DNA of 64,000 bases from Solirubrobacteraceae bacterium (GTDB lineage Bacteria; Actinomycetota; Thermoleophilia; Solirubrobacterales; Solirubrobacteraceae). The notes under the pieces are model-generated. The model was not told where the DNA came from, ran no database searches, and saw nothing but the letters and a program-made list of their open reading frames with translations. A program made the translations under genes and the position numbers. The stretch covers positions 1 through 64,000 of the forward strand of contig JANJTP010000032.1 of the NCBI GenBank assembly GCA_024711025.1. Reading direction: 5' to 3'. Of the stretch, positions 34,373 through 42,613 are shown in pieces; the stretch's first letter is position 1; each line of letters begins with the position of its first letter.

Positions 34373-35740
34373 GTGAGCACGGCGCTCGCCCGTGACCTGG
34401 CGGCGATCGTCGGCGCGGAGCACGTGCTCGAGCCGGCGCCGGCGCCGTACCTGGCCGACGGCACCGAGTCGCGCGGCGTCAGCGGCGCCGCGGCCGCAGT
34501 CGTCCTGCCCGGCTCCGCGGAGGAGGTCGCGCGCGTTGCGAGGTGGTGCTTCGAGCACCGGATCGCGATGGTGCCGCGCGGCGGCGGCACCGGCGCCGCC
34601 GCCGGCGCGGTGCCGGCGGAGGGCCAGGTCGTGGTCGGGCTCGAGCGGCTGACGGCCGTACGGCGGTTCGACCCGCTGCACTGGAGGATCCACGTGGAGG
34701 CGGGTCTTCGCACCGGGGACGTGCATCGCCTGGCGCGCGAGAGCGGCCTCTGCTTCCCACCGGATCCGGGCGCCGCCGAGCAGTCGCAGATCGGCGGGAA
34801 CATCGCGACGAACGCGGGCGGTCCGCACGCGTTCAAGTACGGCGTCACCGGTCGCTGGGTGACCGGCATCGAGGCCGTGGTGTGGCCCGGCGAGCTCGTG
34901 ACGGTCGGCGGGCCGTTGCGCAAGGACGTCGCCGGCTACGACCTCAAGAGCCTGCTGATCGGCTCAGAGGGGACCCTCGGGATCATCACGGCCGCCTGGC
35001 TGCGGCTGATCCCGGCACCCGAAGCGGCGCTTCCGGTGGCCGCGGTCTATCCCGACCACGAGGCCGGCTGCGACGCCATCGAGGCCGTGCTCGGCAGCGG
35101 GCTCCAGCCCGCGGCGCTCGAGCACATCGACGGCGAGGCGCTGGCCGTCAGCGCGGCGGCATTCCCTATAGCGCTCGCCGAGCCCGGGTTCATGGTGATC
35201 GCAGAGGCCGACGGCGACCCCGAGGCGGCCGAGCGCCTGCGCGACGAGCTCGTGTCCGTGCTCGGCGACGGCGCGCTCGCGGTGCACGCCCCGACGGAGC
35301 GTCGGGACGTCGAGGCCCTGTGGCGCTGGCGCGACGGCGTCTCGTACGCGGTGGCCGGCCACCTCGGGCACACGATCGCCGAGGATGTCGGCGTGCCGGT
35401 CGACCGTCTGCGCGACATCGTCGCGCAGACCGCCGAGATCGGCGCCCGCCACGGCGCCCCCGGGTGCACCTGGGGCCATGCGGGCGACGGCAACGTGCAC
35501 GCCCACTTCATGTTCGCGCCGAGCGACGCGGCCGGTCGCGCGGCGGCGCTCGCCGCGGCCGACGAGCTCGTCGCGCTGGCGGTCGAGCTCGGCGGCACGG
35601 TCTCCGGCGAGCACGGCATCGGCACGCTCAAGCGCGAGCACCTGCGCGAGCACACGCCCACGGGGCTGCTGGAGCTCGAGCAGCGCGTCAAGGCGGCGTT
35701 CGACCCGCTCGGCCTGCTCAACCCCGGCAAGGCGATCTGA
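34373..35740 (+). CDS. glcD: FAD-linked oxidase, GlcD/D-lactate dehydrogenase type
   Basis: 455 residues from GTG. Vanillyl-alcohol-oxidase fold: the FAD-binding loop MVPRGGGTGAAAGAVP, the second FAD segment QIGGNIATNAGGPHAFKYGV, and the substrate/metal-domain signatures WGHAGDGNVHAHF and GTVSGEHGIGTLKREHL, ending with GLLNPGKAI. These fit glycolate oxidase subunit GlcD or a bacterial D-2-hydroxyacid dehydrogenase. No glcE or glcF partner is nearby. It is divergent from the opp operon, so the two may share a regulator. A 9-bp hairpin follows the stop. Confidence 0.92.
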   Translation: MSTALARDLAAIVGAEHVLEPAPAPYLADGTESRGVSGAAAAVVLPGSAEEVARVARWCFEHRIAMVPRGGGTGAAAGAVPAEGQVVVGLERLTAVRRFDPLHWRIHVEAGLRTGDVHRLARESGLCFPPDPGAAEQSQIGGNIATNAGGPHAFKYGVTGRWVTGIEAVVWPGELVTVGGPLRKDVAGYDLKSLLIGSEGTLGIITAAWLRLIPAPEAALPVAAVYPDHEAGCDAIEAVLGSGLQPAALEHIDGEALAVSAAAFPIALAEPGFMVIAEADGDPEAAERLRDELVSVLGDGALAVHAPTERRDVEALWRWRDGVSYAVAGHLGHTIAEDVGVPVDRLRDIVAQTAEIGARHGAPGCTWGHAGDGNVHAHFMFAPSDAAGRAAALAAADELVALAVELGGTVSGEHGIGTLKREHLREHTPTGLLELEQRVKAAFDPLGLLNPGKAI

Positions 35741-35744
35741 CGAG

Positions 35745-35774
35745 GAGGCACGCTCGACCGCCCGGGCGTGCCTC
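35745..35774. terminator. hairpin after the FAD-oxidase gene
   Basis: GAGGCACGC (35745-35753) pairs with GCGTGCCTC (35766-35774), a 9-bp stem with a 12-nt loop, 5 nt after the stop codon at 35740. No U-tract follows. Confidence 0.5.
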
Positions 35775-35785
35775 GCAGTGCCCAC

Positions 35786-35814
35786 TTGCGCCGCCGCGGC
35801 ACGCGGCGTAGTGT
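35786..35814 (+). promoter_or_regulatory. promoter of the copper-protein operon
   Basis: TTGCGC (35786-35791) and TAGTGT (35809-35814) with 17-nt spacing resemble a -35/-10 pair. The resulting leader of roughly 45 nt contains the ribosome-binding site GAGGGGG (35854-35860), 5 nt before the ATG at 35866. Confidence 0.45.
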
Positions 35815-35865
35815 CGCCGCGATCCGCGCCCGCCGGCGCGGGGAGTACGTCACGAGGGGGCAGAT

Positions 35866-36945
35866 ATGACGTATCCGAGTCGGGTCGCGCTGGTCGCGAC
35901 CGCGACGACAGCGGCACTGGCCGCGACGGCCGTGAGCGCCCAGGCTGCGACGAGGACCGTCGACGTCGGCACGCCGTCAGCCAGTCAGAAGGCATTCCAG
36001 AAGGTGGGCGCCGACGTCAACGCCTTCTTCCCGCGCAGCGTGACCGTTCGCGCGGGCGACAGGCTGCGATTCGTGCCGGACGGCTTCCACACGGTGGACC
36101 TGCCGGCCAGGGGCCAGGGCGACCTGCCGCTGATCACGACGAGCGACGCGGTCAGCGGGGCGAACGACGCCGCCGGCCAGCCGTTCTGGTTCAACGGCCA
36201 GGGGCGGCCGGGCTTCAACCCGGCGCTGCTGGCGAGCTCCTGGGGCAAGAAGGTCGCCTACGACGCGACGCAGCGCGTCGACAGCGGCCTGCCGCTCGCC
36301 GGCAATCCCAAGCCCCTGACGGTCACGTTCAAGAAGACCGGCAGGTTCACGTTCTTCTGCGACGTGCACCCGGGGATGAAGGGCACCGTCAAGGTCGTCG
36401 GCCGGCGACGGCACATCCCGTCGAGCAGGCAGAACGCCCGCAGCGTTAAGCGACAGGTCGCGTCGGCTCTCCGCACGGCGAAGAGGCTGACGTCGACGAA
36501 GCCTCCCACCGGGACCGTCAGCATCGGCGCGGCGGGCGGCGGCGGGGTCGAGAGCTTCGCCTTCTACCCCGCTTCGCTCACCGTCGCCCCGGGAGCCACG
36601 GTGACGTTCTCGATGGCCGTCAGGTCTCGTGAAGTGCACACCGCGACGACCGGCCCCGGCAACCCGGAGACCGAGCCGGGCTCGTACCTCGGCAAGCTCG
36701 CCGCATCGCTGACCTCGCCGAGCATCGACCCGGCGGCGATCTACCCGAGCGATGTTCCGGGCGCTCCGGCGTCGCTGACGAAGACGTCGCACGGCAACGG
36801 GTTCTGGAGCTCGGGCGCGCTCGACAACGACAAGGGCTCGCCGCTGCCGGCCGCCAACAGGGTCACGTTCGCGGAGCCGGGCACCTACGAGCTCTACTGC
36901 CTGATTCACCCGTTCATGCACGGGAGGGTCGTCGTGAAGCCGTGA
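35866..36945 (+). CDS. secreted double-cupredoxin protein
   Basis: 359 residues with a signal peptide (AATAVSAQA, cleavage near residue 28). Two plastocyanin-like domains follow. Domain 1 has type 1 copper ligands H75 (FHTV), C165, H168 and M171 (FFCDVHPGMKG); domain 2 has H258 (EVHTA), C345, H348 and M351 (LYCLIHPFMHG). Each C-x2-H-x2-M loop matches a mononuclear blue-copper site. The linker (about 178-215) is Lys/Arg/Thr-rich. The stop overlaps the GTG of the two-domain multicopper oxidase by 4 nt. It probably acts as an extracellular electron carrier or copper donor for that enzyme. Well-placed Shine-Dalgarno sequence and promoter upstream. Confidence 0.88.
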   Translation: MTYPSRVALVATATTAALAATAVSAQAATRTVDVGTPSASQKAFQKVGADVNAFFPRSVTVRAGDRLRFVPDGFHTVDLPARGQGDLPLITTSDAVSGANDAAGQPFWFNGQGRPGFNPALLASSWGKKVAYDATQRVDSGLPLAGNPKPLTVTFKKTGRFTFFCDVHPGMKGTVKVVGRRRHIPSSRQNARSVKRQVASALRTAKRLTSTKPPTGTVSIGAAGGGGVESFAFYPASLTVAPGATVTFSMAVRSREVHTATTGPGNPETEPGSYLGKLAASLTSPSIDPAAIYPSDVPGAPASLTKTSHGNGFWSSGALDNDKGSPLPAANRVTFAEPGTYELYCLIHPFMHGRVVVKP

Positions 36946-37865
36946 ACCGCGTTGCCGCGTTCGCGGTGGCACTCGTGGCGGGGGTGGCGGCGGCCGCCAC
37001 CCCCGCCACGGCACGCACCCGCGAGTACTGGGTGGCCGCGACGCCGTTGGACTGGAACATCGTCCCCAACGGACGCGACGCGATCGAGGGCGCAAGGCAC
37101 CCCCCGAGCGAGACCGTGTTCCCGACGGTCGTCTACCGGCGCTACACGCGCGGCTGGCGAAGGCCGCTGCGCAACACGCCCGCCCGCTCGGGCAACCAGG
37201 ACCTGATCCCCGGTCCGCTGCTGCGCGCTCGCGCAGGCGACCGCATCCTCGTGCACTTCGCCAACCGCGACACGCTCTACCGGCGCCCGCACTCGATGCA
37301 CTTCCACGGCGTGCGGTACCGCCCCAGCTCGGACGGCGCCTACCTGCCCGGCTTCTCGGGCCCCGACGCCGACGTCGCGCCGGGCAGCACGTACACGTAC
37401 CGCCTGCGGGCCGTCGCCGGCTCGGTCGGCGTGTGGCCGTACCACGACCACTCGCCGTCGATGATGGACTCGATCGCCGGGGGCATGTACGGGATGCTCT
37501 CGATCCTCGGACGCGGCGAGCGAGCGCCCGACCGCGAGCTCGTCGTCGTCCTCGCGGCCATGGGCCGCTTCCAGGCGATCGACGGGCGGGCGTTCGTCGG
37601 CAACACGCCGGTCTTCCGCGCTCGGGTCGGCGAGACCGTCCAATGGGACGTCATGGCCATGGGCTCCGAGCACCACACGTTCCACGTGCACGGCCACCGC
37701 TGGCGCGACCGCGACGGGACGCCGCGCGACACGGTGACGGTCGGCCCCGCGGAGAGCTTCCGGATTCGCTGGCACGAGGAGGACCCCGGCACCTGGCTCT
37801 ACCACTGCCACGTCGAGGGCCACATGGCGGCCGGGATGATCGGGCTCTACCGGGTGTCGCGGTGA
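36942..37865 (+). CDS. secreted two-domain multicopper oxidase
   Basis: 307 residues from GTG with an Ala-rich signal peptide (AFAVALVAGVAAAATPATA). The four copper-binding His clusters of a multicopper oxidase are all present: HSMHFHGV (H120, H122), WPYHDHS (H168, H170), HHTFHVHGH (H245, H248, H250) and WLYHCHVEGHMAAGM (H288, C289, H290, H294, M299). One type 1 site therefore lies in domain 2, and the trinuclear site would form between monomers, as in two-domain (small) laccases, which are trimers. Oxidises a substrate such as phenol, metal ion or an electron-carrier protein, with O2 reduced to water. Coupled by GTGA overlaps to the cupredoxin genes on both sides. Confidence 0.9.
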   Translation: MNRVAAFAVALVAGVAAAATPATARTREYWVAATPLDWNIVPNGRDAIEGARHPPSETVFPTVVYRRYTRGWRRPLRNTPARSGNQDLIPGPLLRARAGDRILVHFANRDTLYRRPHSMHFHGVRYRPSSDGAYLPGFSGPDADVAPGSTYTYRLRAVAGSVGVWPYHDHSPSMMDSIAGGMYGMLSILGRGERAPDRELVVVLAAMGRFQAIDGRAFVGNTPVFRARVGETVQWDVMAMGSEHHTFHVHGHRWRDRDGTPRDTVTVGPAESFRIRWHEEDPGTWLYHCHVEGHMAAGMIGLYRVSR

Positions 37866-38797
37866 GCCCCGCCTTCACGGCCTTCGTCGCCGCCGGGGCG
37901 CTGATCGTCGCCGCGGCCCTCTGGTCGTCGCCCTCGGCGCCCGCGGCGCCCGCCTCGATCTCCGGTCGCACCGCAGCGCCGCAGCGGCCTGCGACGGCAA
38001 CGGCAACGGCAACCGTCAGCATCGAGTTCAACGCGTTCAGCCCGGCACACGTCGACGTCCTCGCGGGCGACACCGTGCGCTGGCGGAACGACAGCGTGCG
38101 CACGCACACGGTCACCGCCGTCGACCGCGCGTTCGACTCCGGCCCGATCTCCGGCGACGAGGGCTTCGCGCGTCGCCTGGAGGGTGACGGCGCGGTCGCC
38201 TACTACTGCCGGCTGCACCCGTCGATGCGCGGCGAGATCGACGCGCACACGCTGCTGCTCGACGAGCCGGCCGGGCCCGGCGCGCCGGGCCACGCCTTCC
38301 CGCTGCGCGGGCGTGCGGCGCTTCCCACGGGAACGGAGGTGTCGATCGAGGGCGACGACGGCGGCGGCTACGCGCCGGTGGCGCGGGCGCTCGTCGCGGA
38401 CGACGGCTCGTTCTCGGCGAGCGTGACGCCGACGACCACGACGGAATACCGCGCGGTGCGCGCCGGTCGAGCGAGCCCCGAGGTCCGGCTGGTCGTCGTG
38501 GACCACGCGGTCCTGGCGAGCGCGGAGCGGCTCGGGCGGCGCGTCGTCGTCAGGGCGCGGGTCAGGCCCGCCGCACCCGGCGCGACCGTCGTCCTGCAGC
38601 TGCGCCTGCGCGATCGCTTCGGCTGGTGGCCGGTGCGGCGCGGGCGTCTCGACGGCGCCTCGCGCGCGCGCTTCGCGCTCTCGACCGGCCGGGCGGTGCG
38701 GGCGCGGGTCCGGCTGACGCTCCCCGACGGGGCGACGGCGCTGGCGACGAGCAGTGTCGTCGGGGTCGGCCCGCTCCCGCGAAGGCACGGCGGGTAG
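37862..38797 (+). CDS. secreted or anchored cupredoxin with a C-terminal beta domain
   Basis: 311 residues from GTG. Hydrophobic N-terminus (AFVAAGALIVAAALW), a Thr/Ala linker, then one cupredoxin domain with H82 (THTV), C116, H119 and M122 (YYCRLHPSMRGEI). From residue about 140 to the end, regular beta-strand patterns (GRAALPTGTEVSIEGDDGG, TEYRAVRAGRASPEVRL) suggest one or two Ig/fibronectin-like domains that could bind a surface or partner. The stop of the multicopper oxidase gene overlaps this GTG by 4 nt, so three secreted copper proteins are made from one message. Function of this third gene is unassigned. Confidence 0.82.
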   Translation: MSPAFTAFVAAGALIVAAALWSSPSAPAAPASISGRTAAPQRPATATATATVSIEFNAFSPAHVDVLAGDTVRWRNDSVRTHTVTAVDRAFDSGPISGDEGFARRLEGDGAVAYYCRLHPSMRGEIDAHTLLLDEPAGPGAPGHAFPLRGRAALPTGTEVSIEGDDGGGYAPVARALVADDGSFSASVTPTTTTEYRAVRAGRASPEVRLVVVDHAVLASAERLGRRVVVRARVRPAAPGATVVLQLRLRDRFGWWPVRRGRLDGASRARFALSTGRAVRARVRLTLPDGATALATSSVVGVGPLPRRHGG

Positions 38798-38807
38798 CGG
38801 CACGACT

Positions 38808-38826
38808 CGCGCGGCCTGACCGCGCG
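38808..38826. terminator. short hairpin after the copper operon
   Basis: CGCGCGG (38808-38814) pairs with CCGCGCG (38820-38826), a 7-bp stem and 5-nt loop, between the end of the copper operon and the convergent tRNA gene. No U-tract. Confidence 0.35.
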
Positions 38827-38873
38827 GATCGGCCGACGCCCTCCGGGAGCTCCGCGAGCGAACGCCCCGACCA

Positions 38874-38947
38874 TGCCCCGGGCGCGATTCGAACGCGCGA
38901 CCTTCCGCTTAGGAGGCGGACGCTCTATCCGGCTGAGCTACCGGGGC
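38874..38947 (-). tRNA. tRNA-Arg (anticodon CCU)
   Basis: On the minus strand the 74-nt cloverleaf is complete: acceptor GCCCCGG/CCGGGGC with discriminator A, D-arm containing AGCTCAGCCGGATAGAGC, anticodon stem TCCGC/GCGGA with loop CTCCTAA (anticodon CCT, reading AGG), and T-arm GTTCGAATC. The 3' CCA is not encoded. AGG is a rare Arg codon in this GC-rich genome. Confidence 0.97.
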
Positions 38948-39025
38948 GGGCCGCTGCGAAGGGTACCCCGCGGACGCCCGCGGGCCTCCGCGCGGGCCTC
39001 CGCGCCGGCGCGCGACACCCGGCGT

Positions 39026-39580
39026 TCACCCGTCGCCGTCGGGCCGCTCGGGGTAGACGTCGTCGATCGTGGTGAGCGCCACATATGGAGCGCCCGCCGC
39101 CGCGGCGATCCGCTCGCCGCCGCCGGCCAGGCGGTCGAGCACGCTCACGACGCCGACGATCTCGTGGCCGGCCTCGAGGACCGCCTCGATCGCGCGGATC
39201 GTCGAGCCGCCGGTCGTGACGACATCCTCGACCATCAGGCAGCGCTCACCCGGATCGAGCGGCGGCCCCTCGATCCGCCGGCTCAGACCATGCTGCTTGG
39301 TCTCCTTGCGGACGAAGAAGGCCTTGACGTCGGCCCCGCCGGCGAGCGAGGCGCAGGCGACCGGGTCGGCGCCCATCGTCATCCCGCCGACGGCGCTCGC
39401 CCCGAGCCGGCGTGCCTGATCGGCGACCAGCTCGCCAAGCGCGCGAAAGCCGCGCGGCCTGAGGATCGCGCGCTTGGCATCGACGTAGTACTCGGCGACC
39501 GCGCCGCTCGTCAGCGTCACGCGACCGATCACGAGCGCGTGCCTGCGAAGTTCGTCCACGAGGGTCGAGTGAGCGTCCAT
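39026..39580 (-). CDS. pyrE: orotate phosphoribosyltransferase
   Basis: 184 residues. Converts orotate and PRPP to OMP in pyrimidine synthesis. The PRPP loop is CLMVEDVVTTGGSTIRAIEA and the flexible catalytic loop RKETKQHGLSRRIEG carries the Lys and His expected of OPRTase; TLTSGAVAEYYVDAKRAIL is the family N-terminal signature. The start is set by a TAGGAT hexamer 8 nt upstream. It stands alone, with a tRNA on one side and a divergent small membrane protein on the other, rather than in a pyr operon. Confidence 0.95.
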   Translation of the reverse strand: MDAHSTLVDELRRHALVIGRVTLTSGAVAEYYVDAKRAILRPRGFRALGELVADQARRLGASAVGGMTMGADPVACASLAGGADVKAFFVRKETKQHGLSRRIEGPPLDPGERCLMVEDVVTTGGSTIRAIEAVLEAGHEIVGVVSVLDRLAGGGERIAAAAGAPYVALTTIDDVYPERPDGDG

Positions 39581-39588
39581 AGGCGCCG

Positions 39589-39594
39589 ATCCTA
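39589..39594 (-). promoter_or_regulatory. -10 hexamer TAGGAT of pyrE
   Basis: TAGGAT (minus strand) lies 8 nt before the ATG at 39580. It is also only 9 nt from the divergent ATG at 39604. Confidence 0.5.
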
Positions 39595-39603
39595 TGCAGC
39601 GCG

Positions 39604-39981
39604 ATGCTCGAGCAGCCGATCAAGGTGCTGGCGGCGATCCTCTGCGGGATCGTCACCGTCAGCTTCACGCTGTTCGCGGTCGACGAGACGCGCGTCGCCT
39701 CGGCCGACAGCCGGATGGGCATAGCCGCCGCGTCGGCGGACGGCGACCCGGGCGCGAGCGCCGCGCTCGAGCGCGCGCGAGAGCGCGACCGGTCGGGCAT
39801 CCGCCGGGCGATCGACGACTCGAACGAGGTCATCGTCGCGCCGTTCCACGGCCTCGTCGCGAGCTCGAGCGAGCCGTGGGTGCGCCGCGGCGTTCCCGCG
39901 GCGCTTGCGCTGCTCGTCTTCGGGGTGGGGCTCGGCTACCTTGCCCGCTGGGCCAGGGGCACGGCGCGATCTCAGCGGTAG
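39604..39981 (+). CDS. small two-helix membrane protein, unknown function
   Basis: 125 residues with an N-terminal helix (IKVLAAILCGIVTVSFTLFAV) and a C-terminal helix (GVPAALALLVFGVGLGYLARW), separated by about 65 polar residues rich in Ala, Arg and Ser (ALERARERDRSGIRRAIDDS). No family recognised. The last 10 bases overlap the 3' end of the convergent L,D-transpeptidase gene. Divergent from pyrE with only 23 nt between start codons. Codon bias and topology make it credible. Confidence 0.6.
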   Translation: MLEQPIKVLAAILCGIVTVSFTLFAVDETRVASADSRMGIAAASADGDPGASAALERARERDRSGIRRAIDDSNEVIVAPFHGLVASSSEPWVRRGVPAALALLVFGVGLGYLARWARGTARSQR

Positions 39982-40946
39982 TAGGTGTCGACCGGCGTGC
40001 CGACGCGCACCCAGTCGTAGACCGAGACCGCCTCGGCCGGCGGGATCCGCAGGCAGCCGTGGCTCGCGGGGTAGACCGGCACGTCGGCGTAGCCGTGGAT
40101 CGCGTAGCCGCGGATGAAGTAGCTCGAGTAGATCATCCCGAGGCTGTTCGTCCCCGGCGTCTTCATGTAGACGCGGAAGCTGCCGACGATCGTCGGCGTG
40201 CTGGGCTTGCCCGAGCTCATCGGGTAGATCCGCACGGCACGGCCGCGTTCGATCAGCGCGATCACCTGGTGGGTCAGATCGGCCTCGACATGGCGCCCGT
40301 GGCTCGGATGGCGGACCTTGAAGCGCCCCCAGCCCCTGGCGAGCCGGCGAAAGACCTCCTCGCTGGCGTACGAGGTGCGCGACATGTTCGTGAGCTTGCG
40401 GAACGCCACCACCGCCCGCGCGGTGCGCGCGTCGTAGACGCCGCGCCGGCCGACGACATAGCCGAGCGGCGCGAGCCGACTCTGCAGGAGCCGCACGACG
40501 GGGCCGCGAGCGCCGGGCCCCGCGCGCAGCGCGAGCACCGTCGCGTGGGTCGTGTTAGAGACCCCGGACCCGAGCTCCGACGTCGCGCGGTGACTGGCCC
40601 GCACGGTGATCCGACCGGGCGCGCCGGCAACCATGCTCACGCTGAACGAGCCGCTGCCGTCGCCGGCGTCGACGATCGCGACCTCCTTCAGCGCGATCCG
40701 CCGGCCGCCCCGCCAGAACCTCACGATCGCCCGCTGGCCGGCCACGAACGGCCTCACGGTTCCCCGGACGCCCCACTCGCGCCCGGCGATCACCCGGCCG
40801 CCGTCCAGTCCGGTGAGCTTGACCTGCAGCGCCGGAGCGGGAGCGGTCGACGGTGGGTCCGGCGAGCCGGCCTGGGCGCTCGCGCCGGCGGGCGGGGCGA
40901 GCATCGCCACGGCAACGGCGATGACGGGTGCGAGGGAGCGTCGCAT
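39972..40946 (-). CDS. L,D-transpeptidase (YkuD) with peptidoglycan-binding domain
   Basis: 324 residues with a signal peptide (VIAVAVAMLAPPAGASAQ). Middle part: a beta-rich region, then a peptidoglycan-binding-like repeat (RGPVVRLLQSRLAPLGYVVG, GVYDARTARAVVAF). The C-terminal catalytic domain has HGYADVPVYPASHGCLRIP, with the H...SHGCxR signature of YkuD enzymes that form 3-3 cross-links or anchor proteins in peptidoglycan. All catalytic residues are present. Its -10 hexamer overlaps the stop codon of the upstream CPBP gene. Confidence 0.93.
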   Translation of the reverse strand: MRRSLAPVIAVAVAMLAPPAGASAQAGSPDPPSTAPAPALQVKLTGLDGGRVIAGREWGVRGTVRPFVAGQRAIVRFWRGGRRIALKEVAIVDAGDGSGSFSVSMVAGAPGRITVRASHRATSELGSGVSNTTHATVLALRAGPGARGPVVRLLQSRLAPLGYVVGRRGVYDARTARAVVAFRKLTNMSRTSYASEEVFRRLARGWGRFKVRHPSHGRHVEADLTHQVIALIERGRAVRIYPMSSGKPSTPTIVGSFRVYMKTPGTNSLGMIYSSYFIRGYAIHGYADVPVYPASHGCLRIPPAEAVSVYDWVRVGTPVDTYYR

Positions 40947-40956
40947 CGGGCGGCGG

Positions 40957-40962
40957 ATCCTA
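40957..40962 (-). promoter_or_regulatory. -10 hexamer TAGGAT of the L,D-transpeptidase gene
   Basis: TAGGAT lies 10 nt before the ATG at 40946 and contains the TAG stop of the CPBP gene (40960-40962). Confidence 0.45.
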
Positions 40963-41871
40963 GTGGGCCGCGTGTGCGCCCCGCGCGGCGGCGCGGCGGC
41001 GGTCGCCGAGCGTCGCGACGAGCCGGAAGACCAGTGCGATCAGGGCGAGCGAGAGGAGCAGCGTCGGGGCGATCTCCCAGCCCCAGTGCTGCGAGCTGCC
41101 GAACGCGACCGAGTTGTTGACGGCGTGCGCGGCGACGGCGGGATAGAGGGACCGGGTCCGCACGTAGAGCAGGCAGAGGGCGAAGCCGAAGAAGGCGAGC
41201 GGCAGCAGGAACGCGGGGTCGGAGCCGCCGGCGTGGATCCCGCCGAAGACGATTCCGGTGATCGCCGCCGCCGGCCACAGCCCGCGCCATGAGCGCAGCG
41301 CGGTGAAGAAGTAGCCGCGGAAGAAGAGCTCCTCGGCGATCGGCGCGACGACGCAGACGAGCACGCCGACCGCGACGAGCGCCACCGTGCTCTCGTCGGC
41401 TCCCAGCTCCTTGGGCAGGCCGTCCTGCGCGTCGCGCGCGCCGATCAGCGCGACCCAGGCCGCGGTGAACGCGACGAACGAGCCCCAGGCCAGGGCCGTC
41501 CAGCCCGCGGCCGGCCAGAAGCGGGTCGCTCGCAGGCCGAAGTCCGCTCGCCGCGGCGTCCCCGCGATTCGCGCCATCAGCACGGCGGCGCCGATCAGAC
41601 ACAGGTCCTGGACGAACGTCGCGAGGATGTTGACCGCGGGCGGCGGCTTGTCGATCGGCGCGCCGAGCGCCGCGCCGGCGATGCTCAGGACCAGCGCCCC
41701 GACGATCGCCGCCGCGAACCCGGCGACGAGCGCGACCCATGCCGTCCAGGCACGCCAGCCGGGATCGGTCGGCGACGGCTCGGCGCCGTCCGGCAGCTCC
41801 GGGCGCTCTGGAGGCGGCGGGTGCTCCGCCGGGACCGGCGGCACCGTGGGACCGGGTGGCGCGGTCGACAT
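40960..41871 (-). CDS. CPBP family intramembrane metalloprotease
   Basis: 303 residues with a Pro-rich cytoplasmic N-terminus (about 40 residues) followed by seven or eight membrane helices. The three family motifs are visible: EELFFRGYFF (EExxxR), FGGIHA (FxxxH) and HAVNNS (HxxxN/B). Members cleave prenylated or membrane substrates, or act in bacteriocin immunity; the natural role here is unknown. TAACGT lies 9 nt before the ATG and overlaps the HAD gene's stop, so it probably has its own leaderless promoter. Confidence 0.9.
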   Translation of the reverse strand: MSTAPPGPTVPPVPAEHPPPPERPELPDGAEPSPTDPGWRAWTAWVALVAGFAAAIVGALVLSIAGAALGAPIDKPPPAVNILATFVQDLCLIGAAVLMARIAGTPRRADFGLRATRFWPAAGWTALAWGSFVAFTAAWVALIGARDAQDGLPKELGADESTVALVAVGVLVCVVAPIAEELFFRGYFFTALRSWRGLWPAAAITGIVFGGIHAGGSDPAFLLPLAFFGFALCLLYVRTRSLYPAVAAHAVNNSVAFGSSQHWGWEIAPTLLLSLALIALVFRLVATLGDRRRAAARGAHAAH

Positions 41872-41880
41872 CGGCGCCTG

Positions 41881-41886
41881 ACGTTA
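41881..41886 (-). promoter_or_regulatory. -10 hexamer TAACGT of the CPBP protease gene
   Basis: TAACGT lies 9 nt before the ATG at 41871. Its first three bases are the TAA stop of the HAD gene. Confidence 0.45.
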
Positions 41887-42555
41887 CCCCAGCAGCCCGT
41901 CGAGCGAGCGCACCGCGCGGACGCCCGGCGGCGCCGTCAGCGAGCCGTCGCGGTCGACGAGGACGGCCGCGATCCCCGCTGCCCGGGCGCCCCGCGCGTC
42001 GGCACGCACGTCGTCGCCGACGTGGAGCGCCTGCGCGGCGCCGACGCCGGCCAGCTCCAGGGCGCGAGCGAAGATCCGCTTGTCGGGCTTGGCGAAGCCG
42101 AGCTCGGCCGATGTCAGCACCGCGTCGACGAGCGGCGCGAGGCCGGTCTCGGCGAGCACACCGTGGAGCGACACGTCCCAATTGCTGACGACGACGAGTC
42201 GCGCTCCGCCGGCGCGCAGCCGTGCGAGCACTCCCGGCACCTCGGGGTAGGGCCGAAAGCGGATCGCCGCGAGCATCGCGGCGCGCACCTCCCGCACGGG
42301 CAGCGAGCGCGCCGGCTCGGGAAGCGCCGTCCGCAGGACCTCGGCGCAGCGGTCGCGCAGACCCTCCAATCCCCGCGGATCGGCGGCCTCGTCGTGATGG
42401 GCGCGGTAGTAGGCCATCTCCACGAGCAGCGCTTCGCGGGCGGCTCCGGAGCCGATCGGCGTGCCGCGCCTGTCCAGCTCCAGCGCGAGGCGCGCAAGCG
42501 GCTCGTCGAGCGCGACCAGCGTGCCGAGCGCGTCCAGCAGGACCGCGCGCGGCAC
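41884..42555 (-). CDS. HAD family hydrolase
   Basis: 223 residues from GTG 42555; an ATG at 42615 would add 20 residues. HAD motifs: I as AVLLDALGTLVALDEP, where the nucleophile Asp is followed by Ala-Leu instead of the usual x-Asp, II as LVVVSNWDVSL, III Lys in FAKPDKRIFARAL, IV as ALHVGDDVRADARGA. Phosphatase or phosphoglycolate-phosphatase-like activity is the best guess. The second Asp of motif I, normally the acid/base in phosphatases, is missing, as in haloacid dehalogenases and some subgroups. The 42615 ATG shares bases with the divergent MscS ATG, which argues for the shorter form. Confidence 0.85.
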   Translation of the reverse strand: MPRAVLLDALGTLVALDEPLARLALELDRRGTPIGSGAAREALLVEMAYYRAHHDEAADPRGLEGLRDRCAEVLRTALPEPARSLPVREVRAAMLAAIRFRPYPEVPGVLARLRAGGARLVVVSNWDVSLHGVLAETGLAPLVDAVLTSAELGFAKPDKRIFARALELAGVGAAQALHVGDDVRADARGARAAGIAAVLVDRDGSLTAPPGVRAVRSLDGLLG

Positions 42556-42599
42556 GCCGACACCGGCCGGCGCGAGGCCCAGCTGACCGCCCACACGGC

Positions 42600-42605
42600 T
42601 ACCGT
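42600..42605 (+). promoter_or_regulatory. -10 hexamer TACCGT of the MscS gene
   Basis: TACCGT lies 8 nt before the ATG at 42614 and supports that start. Confidence 0.45.
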
Positions 42606-42613
42606 CCGCGCCC

